This document shows, piece by piece, positions 18,168-27,844 of a DNA stretch of 64,000 nucleotides. Below the pieces are notes generated by a model that did not search any database, had not been told where the DNA came from, and saw nothing but the letters and a program-made list of their open reading frames with translations. Numbering within the stretch: position 1 is the stretch's first letter; the number at the start of each line of letters is the position of its first letter. Location of the stretch: assembly GCA_026391455.1 (NCBI GenBank), contig JAPLEH010000001.1, forward strand, positions 124,001 to 188,000, read 5' to 3'. The translations under genes and the position numbers were made by a program. This DNA comes from Bacteroidota bacterium. GTDB taxonomy: Bacteria > Bacteroidota > Bacteroidia > Chitinophagales > Chitinophagaceae.

Positions 18168-19772
18168 TTAAGCGCGGGGTGCGGCAGCCAGTATTTCGGC
18201 AGAAACGCCATCCGCGTATTTATCAAAATTCTTTACAAAGAGGGAAGCCAGGTATTTGGCTTTCTCTTTAAAGGCTGTTTTATCTTCCCAGGTATTTACC
18301 GGGTTCAGCAACTCATCGGGTACACCGGGGCAGGTAGTGGGAATGGCCACACCAAATACAGGGTCCGTAATGAATTCCGCTTCTGCCATTTTTCCTTCGA
18401 GTACAGCGGTGATCATGGCCCGGGTATATTTCAATTTCATGCGATGACCGGTGCCATAAGGGCCGCCTGTCCATCCGGTATTCACCATCCACACATTTAC
18501 TTTATTCTCCCTCATTTTATCTCCCAGCATTTGTGCATACTTACCGGGGTGCAGCGGCAGGAAGGGTGCCCCGAAGCAGGCGCTGAAAGTAGGTTTGGGT
18601 TCAGTAACCCCGAGTTCTGTACCCGCTACTTTGGCCGTATACCCGGAGATAAACTGGTACATCGCCTGGCCGGGGGTAAGCCGGGATATGGGAGGCAATA
18701 CACCAAAGGCATCACAGGTAAGGAAGAAAATATTTTTAGGTAATCCGCCCACCGATGGCTCCTGCGCATTGCTGATAAAATGCAGCGGGTAGGATACACG
18801 GGTGTTTTCGGTAATAGATCCGTCGTCGAAATTGATTTTATTCGTTCCAGGGAAAAAAGTCACATTCTCCACCAGCGCACCGGGTCGAATGGCATGGAAT
18901 ATCTCCGGCTCTTTATCCTCGGTAAGGTTGATGGTCTTTGCATAGCAACCGCCTTCGAAATTAAAAATGTTATCAGCGGTCCAGCCGTGTTCATCATCGC
19001 CGATGAGTTTACGATTGGGGTCTGCACTCAACGTCGTTTTGCCGGTACCACTGAGGCCAAAGAAAATCGCCGTATCACCCTCGGCACCCATATTGGCACT
19101 GCAGTGCATGCTCAATACATTCTTTTCATGCGGGAGGATATAGTTGAGAATGGTGAAGATGCCTTTTTTGGTTTCACCGGTATAGCCGGAACCTGCGATC
19201 AGGATCATTTTATGTTTGAACGAAACCACGGCCGCATTATGCTGGCGGGTGCCGCATTCTTTCGGATCCAGTTTCAATCCCGGTACACTGAGGATATGCC
19301 AGTCGGGTTTGAAATTTTCAAGCTCTTCTTCTTTGGGGCGGAGGAACATATTATAGGCAAAAAGATTGTTCCAGGGCTTCTCATTCACCACCCGGATATT
19401 GAGGCGATAGCGGGGATCGGCACAGGCATAGCAATCGCGTACCCATATTTCGGGCAATTGATCCAGGTAGGCGCTTATCTTGTCAAAAATGATGTCGAAA
19501 TACTGAGGTTCGATAGGAAGGTTGAATTCATTCCAGTGTACGGTATCCTTGGTGAGTTCGTCTTTTACAGTGAATTTATCCTTGGGGGAGCGTCCGGTAA
19601 ACTCGCCCGTCTTGATCACCAAAGCACCGGTATCGTTCAGTACACCCTCGCCAATGCGGAGGGTATCTTGTACCAGTTCTTCGGGAGTTGATTGATAATG
19701 TATTGATTCTGTGTTTTTTAATCCGATTTTCGCCAGGTTTTTAAAAGGAAAAGTTATTACAGGAATAGACAT
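18168..19772 (-). CDS. pckA: Phosphoenolpyruvate carboxykinase (ATP)
   Basis: The ATG at 19772 (MSIPVITF) gives 534 residues, the usual length. The enzyme converts oxaloacetate and ATP to phosphoenolpyruvate, CO2 and ADP, the entry to gluconeogenesis. Seen: GRSPKDKF (residues 60-67), the kinase-1a loop GLSGTGKTTLSADPNR (239-254) and GDDEHGW (258-264). Other in-frame ATG codons at 19784 and 19820 are possible. Confidence 0.97.
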   Translation of the reverse strand: MSIPVITFPFKNLAKIGLKNTESIHYQSTPEELVQDTLRIGEGVLNDTGALVIKTGEFTGRSPKDKFTVKDELTKDTVHWNEFNLPIEPQYFDIIFDKISAYLDQLPEIWVRDCYACADPRYRLNIRVVNEKPWNNLFAYNMFLRPKEEELENFKPDWHILSVPGLKLDPKECGTRQHNAAVVSFKHKMILIAGSGYTGETKKGIFTILNYILPHEKNVLSMHCSANMGAEGDTAIFFGLSGTGKTTLSADPNRKLIGDDEHGWTADNIFNFEGGCYAKTINLTEDKEPEIFHAIRPGALVENVTFFPGTNKINFDDGSITENTRVSYPLHFISNAQEPSVGGLPKNIFFLTCDAFGVLPPISRLTPGQAMYQFISGYTAKVAGTELGVTEPKPTFSACFGAPFLPLHPGKYAQMLGDKMRENKVNVWMVNTGWTGGPYGTGHRMKLKYTRAMITAVLEGKMAEAEFITDPVFGVAIPTTCPGVPDELLNPVNTWEDKTAFKEKAKYLASLFVKNFDKYADGVSAEILAAAPRA

Positions 19773-20080
19773 AGCAGCAATCATATTTGATGAAGAGGCA
19801 AAGTTACGACCTATTTGCATTGAAAAACAAACAAGTGTTAGTGCTACACATTAAAGCCCTGCTAATTTTTTTGCCCCGGCAAAAGCTATTGTTTAACCGG
19901 CTTTCCGAAGCGGCTATTATTTTTTAAAAAAAGAGGCCGGTTCTTTTGAAACTCTTCAAAATCAGGTCGATTTTCCAATTTTGTGATAAAAGATATTTGG
20001 CTGACATATTTGGACGTTATCTTTAGTCTGTTAACCAATCTAGCCGAACCAGCTATTTAAACCTGATAATATTCCTTCGA
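19773..20080. promoter_or_regulatory. Divergent promoter region between pckA and pepP
   Basis: No gene is seen in these 308 A/T-rich bases. A candidate pepP promoter is TTG (19997-19999), 18 nt, then TATCTTTA (20018-20025), one base off TAnnTTTG. The pckA promoter should be on the other strand, but I cannot place it. Confidence 0.4.
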
Positions 20081-21370
20081 ATGAAGTACTTACCCCTGAA
20101 TCCGCAACTGTTCATTGAAAACAGGAAACGGTTTACCAGTCAGATGCAAAAAAATGCCATCGCCATCTTTGTAAGCAACGATGAAGTATCCTCCAATGGC
20201 GATGCGATTTATACCTTTAAACAAAACAGCGATCTTTTTTGGCTGAGTGGTATCGAGCAGGAGGATAGTATGGTTATTTTATTTCCGGATAATCCGGATC
20301 CGAAATACCGGGAAGTACTGGTATTGGTACGGCCCAATGAATTGAAAGAGAAATGGGATGGCAAAAGGCTGCGTGTAAAGGAAGCGCAAGCCATCAGTGG
20401 TATCAGCACGATTGTATGGCTCGACAGTATCGACGGATTACTGCAACCCTGGGTGCATCTGGCAGATACCATTTATCTCGACAGCAATGAAAATGACCGT
20501 AAGGCCAATCTGCTCCGCACCCGTGAATACCGTTTTATTGATGAAATGCGCAGCCGGTACCCCTTGCATCAATACCAGCGTGCAGCGAAGATTATGAAAG
20601 AATTGCGGGGTATCAAAACAGTCCACGAAGTGGAGGTACTCCAGAAAGCGATCGATATTACTGAACAAACATTCCGGCGCCTGCTGCAGTTCATCAGGCC
20701 CGGCGTAATGGAATATGAAATAGAGGCAGAGATCTTCCATTCATTCCTGAGCCAGCGCGCTACCGGTACTGCCTATAATAGTATCATTGCCAGCGGCGAC
20801 AACGCCCGCACGCTTCACTATGTAAGCAACAATGCGGAATGTAAAGATGGCGACCTGATCTTAATGGATTTTGGTGCTGAATATGGAGGTTATTGTGCAG
20901 ATCTTACGCGTACTGTTCCGGTGAATGGGAAATTTACCCGCCGGCAAAAAACGGTTTATAATGCATGTCTGCATTTGCACAACTATGCTAAAAGTATTCT
21001 GAAGCCGGGAATCACCATTGTGGATTATACAGACAAAGTGGGTGAAGAAGCAACGCAGCAATTTTTAAAGATCGGATTATTACGAAAGAGCGATGTGAAG
21101 AATGAAGACCCGGAGAACAGAGCTTATCGCAAATACCTGTACCACGGTATATCGCATCATCTGGGAATAGATGTACACGACCTGGGTACCCGTACCGAAC
21201 CTATTAAAGCAGGAATGGTATTTACCGTGGAGCCCGGTATATATATTGAAGAAGAAAAAATGGGTATTCGTATTGAAAATAATTTATGGATCACCCGTAA
21301 TGGCCATAAAGACCTGATGAAGAATATCCCCATCACTGCAGAAGAGATCGAGGCACTGATGAAAAAATAA
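20081..21370 (+). CDS. pepP: Xaa-Pro aminopeptidase (M24)
   Basis: This 429-residue protein has an N-terminal AMP_N domain (residues about 5-150, with FWLSGIEQEDS) and a C-terminal pita-bread fold. Metal ligands are visible: Asp263 (MDFGAEYGGY), Asp274 (ADLTRT), His359/360 (GISHHLGID), Glu in VEPGIYIE and Glu in IRIENN. It removes N-terminal residues preceding proline. The start is the first ATG after a 60-bp A/T-rich leader. Confidence 0.93.
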   Translation: MKYLPLNPQLFIENRKRFTSQMQKNAIAIFVSNDEVSSNGDAIYTFKQNSDLFWLSGIEQEDSMVILFPDNPDPKYREVLVLVRPNELKEKWDGKRLRVKEAQAISGISTIVWLDSIDGLLQPWVHLADTIYLDSNENDRKANLLRTREYRFIDEMRSRYPLHQYQRAAKIMKELRGIKTVHEVEVLQKAIDITEQTFRRLLQFIRPGVMEYEIEAEIFHSFLSQRATGTAYNSIIASGDNARTLHYVSNNAECKDGDLILMDFGAEYGGYCADLTRTVPVNGKFTRRQKTVYNACLHLHNYAKSILKPGITIVDYTDKVGEEATQQFLKIGLLRKSDVKNEDPENRAYRKYLYHGISHHLGIDVHDLGTRTEPIKAGMVFTVEPGIYIEEEKMGIRIENNLWITRNGHKDLMKNIPITAEEIEALMKK

Positions 21371-21385
21371 TTTTATCTTTCCCGC

Positions 21386-22150
21386 ATGAAGCAAATTCCT
21401 AACCTGTTTACCCTGCTGAACCTGGTTTGCGGCTGTCTGGCTATTATATTTACGCTGCAAAATGGCATCATTATCTCCGCCGATGCAAATGGCAATCAGT
21501 TGCTCGCGGTACCTGAAAAAATATGGATGGCCTCCCTGTTTATCGGACTGGCAGCAGTGATTGATTTCCTCGATGGTTTTGTAGCCCGTTTGATGAACGC
21601 GGGTTCTGAAATGGGCAAGCAATTGGATTCCCTTTCAGATCTGGTAAGTTTTGGCGTGGCCCCGGGCTTAATCGTGTATCAGTTTCTTCGGCTGAGCATC
21701 GCCAGGGGAGAGGACGGGCTGGAGGCATCTTATTTATGGTTGTTGCCTGCATTGGCTTTACCCTGTGCTGCAGCCTGGCGATTGGCCAAATTCAACCTGG
21801 ATAGTTCACAATCTTATTCGTTCAAAGGTATGCCGGTGCCTACGGTGGGTATGTTCTTTGCATCTCTGCCCCTGATATACTGGAATGTGAATGAACCCTG
21901 GGTTACCAAACTTTTATTGAACCAATGGTTCCTCTATGGGTTGGTGTTGCTTTTTTGCTGGTTGATGGTATCTTCATTGCCACTGATGTCGCTCAAATTC
22001 AAAGATTACAGCTTTAAGAATAATATGCCCAAATACCTGCTGGCGATCATTTCACTGGCAGCCATCTTTCTTTTAAAATGGCTGGCCGTACCGGCCATAG
22101 TACTAGCCTATGTTGTATTATCTTTGCTCTTTAAATCAAAAACAGCATGA
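21386..22150 (+). CDS. pssA: CDP-diacylglycerol-serine O-phosphatidyltransferase
   Basis: A 254-residue multispanning membrane protein with the CDP-alcohol phosphotransferase signature DGxxARx8GxxxDxxxD: Asp63-Gly64, Ala67-Arg68, Gly77, Asp81 and Asp85 all fit. It makes phosphatidylserine, the precursor of phosphatidylethanolamine. The stop codon overlaps the purS start as ATGA, so the two are translationally coupled. Confidence 0.93.
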   Translation: MKQIPNLFTLLNLVCGCLAIIFTLQNGIIISADANGNQLLAVPEKIWMASLFIGLAAVIDFLDGFVARLMNAGSEMGKQLDSLSDLVSFGVAPGLIVYQFLRLSIARGEDGLEASYLWLLPALALPCAAAWRLAKFNLDSSQSYSFKGMPVPTVGMFFASLPLIYWNVNEPWVTKLLLNQWFLYGLVLLFCWLMVSSLPLMSLKFKDYSFKNNMPKYLLAIISLAAIFLLKWLAVPAIVLAYVVLSLLFKSKTA

Positions 22151-22392
22151 CCTATACAGTTCAGATAAAAGTAATGCCGCATAAAGAATTGCTCGACCCC
22201 CAGGGAAAAGCCGTAATGGGCGGATTGGAAAACCTGGGCCTCACCGGGGTAGAAGATGTAAGGGTGGGCAAGCATATTACCTTACAGATCAATGCAGACT
22301 CACCGGAAAAAGCAAAAGAAATGGCGGAAGAAGCCAGCCGTAAACTGCTCAGTAATTCCGTAATGGAGTATTTCGAAGTATCGGTGAATTAA
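22147..22392 (+). CDS. purS: Phosphoribosylformylglycinamidine synthase subunit PurS
   Basis: An 81-residue protein matching PurS (MTYTVQIKVMPHKELLDPQG, then the GLTGVEDVRVGKHI strand). PurS assembles with PurL and PurQ to convert FGAR to FGAM in purine synthesis. Neither partner is adjacent. It overlaps pssA by 4 bp. An 8-bp periodic array begins 5 bp after its stop. Confidence 0.92.
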   Translation: MTYTVQIKVMPHKELLDPQGKAVMGGLENLGLTGVEDVRVGKHITLQINADSPEKAKEMAEEASRKLLSNSVMEYFEVSVN

Positions 22393-22397
22393 TTGTG

Positions 22398-22445
22398 AGA
22401 ATGTGAAGATGTGAAAATGTGGGAATGTGAAGATGTGGGAATGTG
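22398..22445. repeat. 8-bp periodic array (nnnATGTG units)
   Basis: Six consecutive 8-bp units, AGAATGTG, AAGATGTG, AAAATGTG, GGAATGTG, AAGATGTG and GGAATGTG, start 5 bp after the purS stop. The same unit occurs in opposite orientation after kduI at 40525-40556. Confidence 0.85.
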
Positions 22446-22512
22446 AAAGACAGTTCTATTTTCCTGATTTCTTTTTTACGGTTTACTCTGTTTCCTTTTA
22501 CTATTACTATAC

Positions 22513-23178
22513 ATGTTGTATCTAGTCCCCACACCTATTGGCAATCTCAGGGATATTACATTCCGTTCAGTGGAGGTGTTGAAAGAAGCCGATCTGATAT
22601 TGGCTGAAGATACCCGTACTACCGCGCACCTGATGTCGCATTATGATATTCATACACCGATGTCGCCCTATCACCAGCACAATGAACATAAAGTGGTGCA
22701 GCATCTCGTAGATCAGTTGCTTGCCGGCAAAAAGATGGCGCTCGTTACGGATGCCGGCACACCGGGTATTTCCGATCCTGCTTTTTTATTGGTACGGGCC
22801 TGTATACGGGAAGGGGTAAAAGTAGAAACGCTTCCCGGCGCTACGGCATTTGTACCGGCATTGGTCAACAGTGGTATACCGTCTAACCGGTTTTGCTTTG
22901 AAGGATTTTTACCATTGAAAAAAGGCCGGCAAACACTTTTTAAAAAACTGGCGGAAGAAGAGCGTACCATCATTTTTTATGAATCCCCGATGCGGTTGGT
23001 GAAAACACTGGAGGAGTGTATCGTCTATTTTGGCGAAGACCGTCAATGCTCGGTAAGCCGCGAACTTTCAAAAATGTTTGAAGAAAATAAAAGAGGTACA
23101 CTGCGGGAGGTGGCCGATTATTTTAAAGAAAAGACTGTAAAGGGGGAGATCGTGATTGTATTGGCAGGAAAAGAATAA
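22513..23178 (+). CDS. rsmI: 16S rRNA (cytidine1402-2'-O)-methyltransferase
   Basis: The 221-residue protein carries the tetrapyrrole-methylase-like fold of RsmI: PTPIGNLRDIT near the N-terminus, EDTRTT, and the SAM-binding DAGTPGISDPAF. It methylates C1402 of 16S rRNA. Length is slightly short (E. coli is 286 residues), lacking the C-terminal extension, as in other Bacteroidota. It is ended by a strong terminator shared with the convergent gene. Confidence 0.93.
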   Translation: MLYLVPTPIGNLRDITFRSVEVLKEADLILAEDTRTTAHLMSHYDIHTPMSPYHQHNEHKVVQHLVDQLLAGKKMALVTDAGTPGISDPAFLLVRACIREGVKVETLPGATAFVPALVNSGIPSNRFCFEGFLPLKKGRQTLFKKLAEEERTIIFYESPMRLVKTLEECIVYFGEDRQCSVSRELSKMFEENKRGTLREVADYFKEKTVKGEIVIVLAGKE

Positions 23179-23210
23179 AAAAAATCCCGGCAACTGCCGG
23201 GATTTTTTTT
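23177..23210. terminator. Bidirectional terminator between rsmI and the 23226 gene
   Basis: A perfect inverted repeat with core ATCCCGGC/GCCGGGAT and a 4-nt loop (23192-23195) has eight A before and eight T after, giving a terminator in both directions. Confidence 0.93.
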
Positions 23211-23225
23211 ATTGAAGCAATTGGC

Positions 23226-23924
23226 TTATTTCTTTTTGCCGAGGATATGTACCTGCAAGCCTACGTTTACAGGAATGTAAAAGCGGGAATATTCGCTTGT
23301 ATAATCATAACCGGTTCCGGTGGAAGGTCTGTACTCATAGGTTGTTTTGCTTTTGCCATAGTTAAACCCAAGGCTGCCATAGAAACCAATATTGGGAGTT
23401 ATGAAATGCTCATAACCAAATGTGATACCGGTGTTCCAATCGCCCTTTGGTTTGGTTTTCGTTTCACTGCTTGAAGACCCGGATTTGCTGGTGCTTTTGC
23501 CTCCGTATATTCCATATTGGAAATTGAACTGGGCAAAGGGCATTCCTTTAGCGCTGCCGCTGAAATAATAACGAAGCAGGGGACCGATATAAATGGAGGG
23601 TTCTTTGTATTCATAAGTGGTGGTAGCAGGTGTACTGGTGTTGCTGCTGGTGCTTTTTGAATTGTAAAAACTGATGCTCACTCCGCCACCAATGGCCAGA
23701 CGGTCTTTTATAAACCAGGCAACGTTCGGATTTACGCTGATAGAAAAACTGTTGCCATCTGACTTATATACAGTAGGCGTATTGCTGTAAGATGTTTTGC
23801 TGTCACTGTTTGTATAGCTGATGGAACCAAAGCTTACACCAACTAATTTATCTCCTTTCTTGGTTTGCGCCTGTACAGATACAACAGTTAATAATGCGAT
23901 TACACAAATACTGATCTTTTTCAT
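23226..23924 (-). CDS. Outer-membrane beta-barrel protein
   Basis: A 232-residue protein with a signal peptide (MKKISICVIALLTVVSVQAQ). The mature part is rich in alternating Gly/Ser/Tyr strands (VGVSFGSISY, AIGGGVSISFY, GITFGYEH, IGFYGSLGFNYGK) and has low-complexity Ser/Thr loops. It fits the OMP_b-brl family of small 8-strand barrels. The function is unknown. It converges on rsmI. Confidence 0.8.
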   Translation of the reverse strand: MKKISICVIALLTVVSVQAQTKKGDKLVGVSFGSISYTNSDSKTSYSNTPTVYKSDGNSFSISVNPNVAWFIKDRLAIGGGVSISFYNSKSTSSNTSTPATTTYEYKEPSIYIGPLLRYYFSGSAKGMPFAQFNFQYGIYGGKSTSKSGSSSSETKTKPKGDWNTGITFGYEHFITPNIGFYGSLGFNYGKSKTTYEYRPSTGTGYDYTSEYSRFYIPVNVGLQVHILGKKK

Positions 23925-24309
23925 AATAATGTGTTTAAGGTTTAATAGTTTAATGATTAATGATACTGCAAAGGACGTTCAGCCTGCAATAACAAACAAT
24001 ACCACTTTTGTGTAATGGGGATGATTTTCGTCAGTTGTTGTGCCTGTATCCGGAAGGCGGAGCTATAATGTTTTGTAAAGTGCTGATTGTTATCCGTTTC
24101 ATACAAATGTCCCCAAACGGATAAAAACAGGTCTTTATATATCGGTTTTTGAGCCCGGGTTTATTTTGCAGCAAACGAGTCGAATCACAGAACTGCTTAT
24201 TTATTTCGATCTGTTTGTTTACGGGTACAGATGGCGGTCTGCACCGGCCCTCAACTTTGTTTTTGCCATAACAACTATTTGGCGAAATTTACCTTTCAAA
24301 TATTTATAC
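23925..24309. other. Gene-free divergent intergenic interval
   Basis: These 385 A/T-rich bases lie between two divergent genes and must contain both promoters. I see no convincing small gene, hairpin or repeat. An upstream in-frame extension of the downstream M1 gene to 24166 lacks features of a signal peptide and is disfavoured. Confidence 0.5.
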
Positions 24310-26154
24310 ATGATCAAATATTATTTCTGGAGCATTTTTACCGTCATGTCTTCCATTACCTTGATGGCCCAGCCGGACCGCTGGCAGCAACGGGTAAAAT
24401 ATACCATGAACATTGACATGAATGTGGAGTCGAACCGGTTTACCGGAAAGCAAAAATTGGAGTACACCAATAACTCTCCCGACACCCTTACCCGTGTGTT
24501 TTATCATCTTTATTTCAATGCCTTTCAGCCCGGCAGTATGATGGATACCCGCAGCAAGCGCCAGGGAGCAATCAATGGCCCCGGTGGCAGACCCGATTGG
24601 GATGGCCGCGTAAAGGATCGTATTGCCAACCTGAAGCCCGATGAGATCGGTTACCAGAAAATCATTTCACTCAAAATGAACGGGCGGCTGCAATCTTTTA
24701 AGATGTCTGAAACCATACTGGAAGTAAAGCTCGATAAACCTATTGCGCCCCGCTCAAAAGTGGTATTTGATATGGATTTTGAAGCACAGGTACCCCTGCA
24801 GATACGCCGGAGCGGAAGGGATAATCCCGCTTCCAAAGTAAGGTATTCCATGAGTCAATGGTACCCCAAGATATGCGAATATGATTATGAAGGCTGGCAC
24901 CCCACCCCCTACGTGGGTCGCGAGTTCTATGGGGTATGGGGCGATTTTGACGTAAGCATCACGATCGATAAGAATTATATTCTGGGGGGAACCGGTTATT
25001 TGCAAAATCCCAACCAGATCGGTTATGGTTATGAAACACCCGGTGCAGTCGTAAACCGCGCAGCAGGTCCCAAACTCACCTGGCGTTTTATTGCCCCGAA
25101 TGTACATGACTTTATGTGGGCCGCCGATCCGGAATATATTCATGTCACCAGACAGCTTCGTGATAGTCTTACCATACATCTGCTGTATAAAAAGACCAAC
25201 GAACCGGAAAAAGACTGGCTGGCCCTCCTCGATATGGCGGCTACCGCCTTGCCATATATTGAAAAAACCTTTGGCATGTACCCTTATAAACAATTTTCGT
25301 TTATACATGGAGGTGATGGAGGTATGGAATATCCGATGGCCACTTTATGTATCGGGCCCGGTGCCGCCCTGCACGAATGGATGCACAGTTGGTATTATGG
25401 TATGCTCGGCACCAACGAATCGCTCTATCCCTGGATGGACGAAGGATTTACCCAATATGCCGAAGAACGGGTAGCTGCCTGGCTCAATGGTAATAACGGT
25501 TTTGCACAGGGAGATAATTACGCCAGTTATTTCTCACTGGCCAGAAGTGGAAAAGAAGAACCTCTTACCACGCATGCCGATCATTATAATTACAATGCAG
25601 CCTACAGTCCCGCTGTGTATTCGAAAGGGGCTGTATTTGTAGAGCAGCTCGGCTATATCGTAGGGGCACCCGTACGGGATAAAATATTACTGGAGTACTA
25701 TAAGCAATGGCGGTTCAAACATCCGAACGCCGGTGATTTTATGCGGGTGGCGGAGAAAGTGAGCGACATGAAACTGGATTGGTATAAAGAGTATTGGATC
25801 AATTCTACCAAGACCATCGATTATAAAATAGACAGCCTTTGGGAAGACGGAGGTAAAACCAAAGTACGCTTGTATCGTACCGGACTGATGCCGATGCCGA
25901 TTGATCTGCAGCTTACTTTCAAAGACGGGACAAAAGAATTGCATTATATCCCACTGAACCTGATGTATGGAGAAAAACCGATAGAGGACTCAGCCATTAC
26001 CCGTAAGGTATACGAACCCTGGAAATGGACACATCCCACATATACCATCGAAACGAGCCGAAAACTCTCCGATTTTACGTTTGTGGAAATAGACCCATCG
26101 CTGCGGCTGGCTGATGTGGACAGGAAGAATAATAAGCTAGAACTGAAATGGTGA
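24310..26154 (+). CDS. Secreted M1-family metallopeptidase
   Basis: The ATG at 24310 gives 614 residues with a signal peptide (MIKYYFWSIFTVMSSITLMA). The gluzincin site is complete: HEWMH (355-359) with Glu378 18 residues further in WMDEGFTQYAE, and GGMEY (337-341) in place of the GAMEN exopeptidase motif. It is probably a periplasmic or surface aminopeptidase. The N-terminal domain (VESNRFTGKQKLEYTNNSPD) is the M1 saddle. The downstream hairpin at 26236 ends the transcript. Confidence 0.9.
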   Translation: MIKYYFWSIFTVMSSITLMAQPDRWQQRVKYTMNIDMNVESNRFTGKQKLEYTNNSPDTLTRVFYHLYFNAFQPGSMMDTRSKRQGAINGPGGRPDWDGRVKDRIANLKPDEIGYQKIISLKMNGRLQSFKMSETILEVKLDKPIAPRSKVVFDMDFEAQVPLQIRRSGRDNPASKVRYSMSQWYPKICEYDYEGWHPTPYVGREFYGVWGDFDVSITIDKNYILGGTGYLQNPNQIGYGYETPGAVVNRAAGPKLTWRFIAPNVHDFMWAADPEYIHVTRQLRDSLTIHLLYKKTNEPEKDWLALLDMAATALPYIEKTFGMYPYKQFSFIHGGDGGMEYPMATLCIGPGAALHEWMHSWYYGMLGTNESLYPWMDEGFTQYAEERVAAWLNGNNGFAQGDNYASYFSLARSGKEEPLTTHADHYNYNAAYSPAVYSKGAVFVEQLGYIVGAPVRDKILLEYYKQWRFKHPNAGDFMRVAEKVSDMKLDWYKEYWINSTKTIDYKIDSLWEDGGKTKVRLYRTGLMPMPIDLQLTFKDGTKELHYIPLNLMYGEKPIEDSAITRKVYEPWKWTHPTYTIETSRKLSDFTFVEIDPSLRLADVDRKNNKLELKW

Positions 26155-26470
26155 TACGAAGCACGGGAGTAATTCATTAAGAATTCAATTTTACTGATAG
26201 CGTGTAACAGTATTGCTTGCACACGAAGAAAAAAATAAAGCCCTGACGTTGCGGTCAGGGCTTTTACGGTTTCGAAGAAAGCCCCTTTGTTTGTTGCCAG
26301 GAAAATTTTCATTTACCGGGCAGCTCACAGGATGAGGTTAAGGTTAATGGTTGGGGCTAATAATTTTTAATGATGAGTCAAAATTAGACCGGGAGACTAT
26401 ACCGGACAATACCATTAATATGGTATTTTATAGGAAACCACGTAATTATTTCCTGCAAAAACCCGCATAT
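26155..26470. other. A/T-rich interval between convergent genes
   Basis: No gene is recognisable in these 316 bases. They hold the terminator at 26236-26266 and an otherwise unremarkable A/T-rich stretch. Confidence 0.5.
26236..26266. terminator. Terminator of the M1 peptidase gene
   Basis: A stem of at least 12 bp with core AAAGCCCTGAC/GTCAGGGCTTT and a 6-nt loop lies 82 bp past the stop. T runs on the plus strand (CTTTTA) and A on the other side suggest it works in both directions. Confidence 0.85.
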
Positions 26471-27118
26471 TCAGCGGCCATAGTATTTATTGACGGCTGC
26501 CACACGGTTCGATACATGTAATTTTTCATATATGTGATAGACGTGTTTGCGAACGGTCTCGGGGCTCAGAAAAAGTTGAGCGGCAATTTCTTTATACATC
26601 AATCCTTTCGACAAGTGTTCAAGTATTTCTTTTTCGCGTTGGCTCAATGATTGTATTTCTTCCGCATTGGTTTCGCTGGTGGAGGTTTGTTTTTGCTGAA
26701 AGGCCAGTACTACTTTACGGGCAATCTGGCTGCTCATGGGAGCCCCTCCCTCATACAATTCACGGATGGCGGCGAGCAGTTTATCCGGGGCTGTTTTCTT
26801 CAGAATATATCCGCTGGCACCTGCATTGAGTGCTTCAAATATTTTTTCGTCTTCTTCATATACTGTACACATCATGAAATTGGTACCGGGAATGCGGGGT
26901 TTAAGGTGGCGAACTGCATCAATACCATTTTCCACAGTGCCCAGGTTGATGTCCATCAGTACCACATCCGGTTTCAGTTCGGGTAATAATGTAATGGCCT
27001 CTTCAGAACTGCCCATGGTGCCAATACAAACATAATCGGGGTTCATGGACACGATCTCCTCCAGGGCATTTCGCAATTCTCTGTTATCGTCTACGATACA
27101 AACGGTGATGGCTTTCAT
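26471..27118 (-). CDS. NarL/FixJ-type response regulator
   Basis: The ATG at 27118 gives 215 residues: a receiver domain (Asp10-Asp11, phospho-acceptor Asp56 in LMDINLG, a conserved Lys in GYILKKTA) and a LuxR-type helix-turn-helix (LSQREKEILEHLSKGLMYKEI, shortened). It is expected to be activated by a sensor histidine kinase that is not in the window, so it is an orphan. rsmG lies 54 bp upstream on the same strand. Confidence 0.93.
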   Translation of the reverse strand: MKAITVCIVDDNRELRNALEEIVSMNPDYVCIGTMGSSEEAITLLPELKPDVVLMDINLGTVENGIDAVRHLKPRIPGTNFMMCTVYEEDEKIFEALNAGASGYILKKTAPDKLLAAIRELYEGGAPMSSQIARKVVLAFQQKQTSTSETNAEEIQSLSQREKEILEHLSKGLMYKEIAAQLFLSPETVRKHVYHIYEKLHVSNRVAAVNKYYGR

Positions 27119-27172
27119 TGTAGCAAAGATGAAGTTTATAGGACAGATTCGCAATACCACTAATAGGTACTT

Positions 27173-27799
27173 TTACCTGCGTACATACAATAAGTACTTC
27201 TCCTTAAAGAAGGGTTCATTGAATAATTCAGTTACTTCCATCACACGGGGGCGGGTATTGCTTTCCTGAATTTCAACCGCCAGATCGCCCCCTTTCAGGC
27301 AGATCAGTCCGGGCTGCTGATTACCTTCCCGGGGAGCGGTCTTTAACAGGGGCCGCGACCATTTCCATAGTTCTTTCAATGGGGCCACAGCACGTGATAC
27401 TGCAAAATCGAATTTTCTGTTTCGGATATCTTCGGCACGGGTATGCTGCACGGTCACATTCTTCAGCCCGGTAGCTTCCGCTACGGCCTGCACCACTTTT
27501 AGTTTTTTAGCAATACTATCTGCCAGTAAAAACTGTACGTCCGGGAAAAAGATAGCGAGGGGAATGCCAGGGAATCCACCTCCGGTACCGATATCAATGA
27601 TCTCCGTGCCTGCTGCAAATTCAAATGCGGCTGCGATACTGAGTGAATGCAGTACGTGTTTTTCATACAAACTGTCAATATCCTTCCGGGAAATCACATT
27701 GATCTTTTCATTCCATTCGTGATAGAGGCTTTCCAGCAGCGCCAGTTGCCGGGTTTGTTCGGCTGAAAAATCGGCAAAATATTTTTGGATCAGTTCCAA
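27173..27799 (-). CDS. rsmG: 16S rRNA (guanine527-N7)-methyltransferase
   Basis: A 208-residue Rossmann methyltransferase with the SAM loop IDIGTGGGFPGIPLAIFF, LLADSIAKKLKVV and AVAPLKEL, as in RsmG (GidB). It makes m7G527 in 16S rRNA. The start appears to be a TTG at 27799; no ATG gives a complete N-terminal domain. It is followed by the response-regulator gene. Confidence 0.93.
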   Translation of the reverse strand: MELIQKYFADFSAEQTRQLALLESLYHEWNEKINVISRKDIDSLYEKHVLHSLSIAAAFEFAAGTEIIDIGTGGGFPGIPLAIFFPDVQFLLADSIAKKLKVVQAVAEATGLKNVTVQHTRAEDIRNRKFDFAVSRAVAPLKELWKWSRPLLKTAPREGNQQPGLICLKGGDLAVEIQESNTRPRVMEVTELFNEPFFKEKYLLYVRR

Positions 27800-27844
27800 T
27801 GTACTTGTTTACTTAAAATTAAATGTATGGATACTCCGGCTCCA

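Noticed and set aside
18780-19691. A 303-codon open frame on the plus strand across pckA
   Set aside because: It is antisense to a fully conserved pckA, has no family motif and a biased composition expected for a shadow of a real gene.
22398-22445. CRISPR-like array
   Set aside because: The 8-bp units have no spacers, far too short a repeat, and there are no cas genes in the window.
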